Assembly (NCBI GenBank): GCA_021794705.1
Contig: JAJYQH010000153.1
Location: forward strand, 1-5,038
Direction of reading: 5' to 3'
DNA from: Actinomycetes bacterium
GTDB taxonomy: Bacteria; Actinomycetota; Actinomycetes; Propionibacteriales; Propionibacteriaceae
Length of the DNA: 5,038 nucleotides
Made by a program: the position numbers and the translations under genes. How positions within the stretch are numbered: position 1 is the first letter of the stretch; every line of letters starts with the position of its first letter. Below the pieces are notes generated by a model that made no database searches, had not been told where the DNA came from, and saw only the letters and a list, made by a program, of their open reading frames with translations. Below are positions 5,031 to 5,038 of the stretch, piece by piece.

Positions 5031-5038
5031 CTCCCGGC

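Overview
The window is about 5 kb of very GC-rich DNA with strong G/C preference at third codon positions, GTG starts and TANNNT-type -10 boxes. Together with an actinobacterial-looking RNase P RNA and several actinobacterial protein families, this points to a chromosome of a high-GC Actinomycetota. The genus cannot be fixed from the sequence; Pseudonocardiales- or Geodermatophilales-like organisms are guesses only. There are no signs of phage, plasmid, insertion sequences, CRISPR or tRNA. The region looks like a core chromosomal neighbourhood.

Layout from left to right. (1) Positions 1-126, minus strand: the first 42 codons of a probable Xaa-Pro aminopeptidase (aminopeptidase P). (2) Positions 127-199: a compact divergent promoter region with a -10 box on each strand and a 24-bp imperfect palindrome touching both. 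(3) Positions 200-1117, plus: an acyltransferase-domain protein (GNAT_C-type), apparently made from a leaderless mRNA beginning at its GTG. (4) Positions 1177-1923, plus: a coiled-coil protein with a C4 zinc ribbon (DUF164/zf-RING_7); a -10-like box for it overlaps the preceding stop codon. (5) Positions 1983-3422, plus: a short RNB-domain 3'-5' exoribonuclease. (6) Positions 3530-4582, plus: a multi-pass membrane protein resembling NicO/UreH-type nickel/cobalt transporters, with a His-rich loop and a CPECG motif. (7) Positions 4564-4950, plus: rnpB, the class A RNase P RNA. Its core helices P1, P2, P3, P4, P12, P13, P14 and P18 can be traced by eye. (8) Positions 4951-5038: intergenic DNA with a possible promoter and a short 11-bp-period repeat.

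Genes 3-6 and rnpB all read rightward. The zinc-ribbon and RNB genes are close enough (59 bp) to share a transcript. A 107-bp gap precedes the membrane protein. rnpB probably has its own promoter inside the end of the membrane-protein gene, and the two genes overlap by about 19 bp. Two RNA-processing components (an RNB exonuclease and RNase P RNA) therefore lie within 1.2 kb of each other, but the sequence shows no mechanistic link between them.

I do not see a clearly new multi-gene system. The points most worth a second look are the membrane protein's non-canonical H-x4-D-E-H signature, its overlap with rnpB, the palindrome in the divergent promoter, and the Asp-to-Gln change in the RNB metal-binding cluster.
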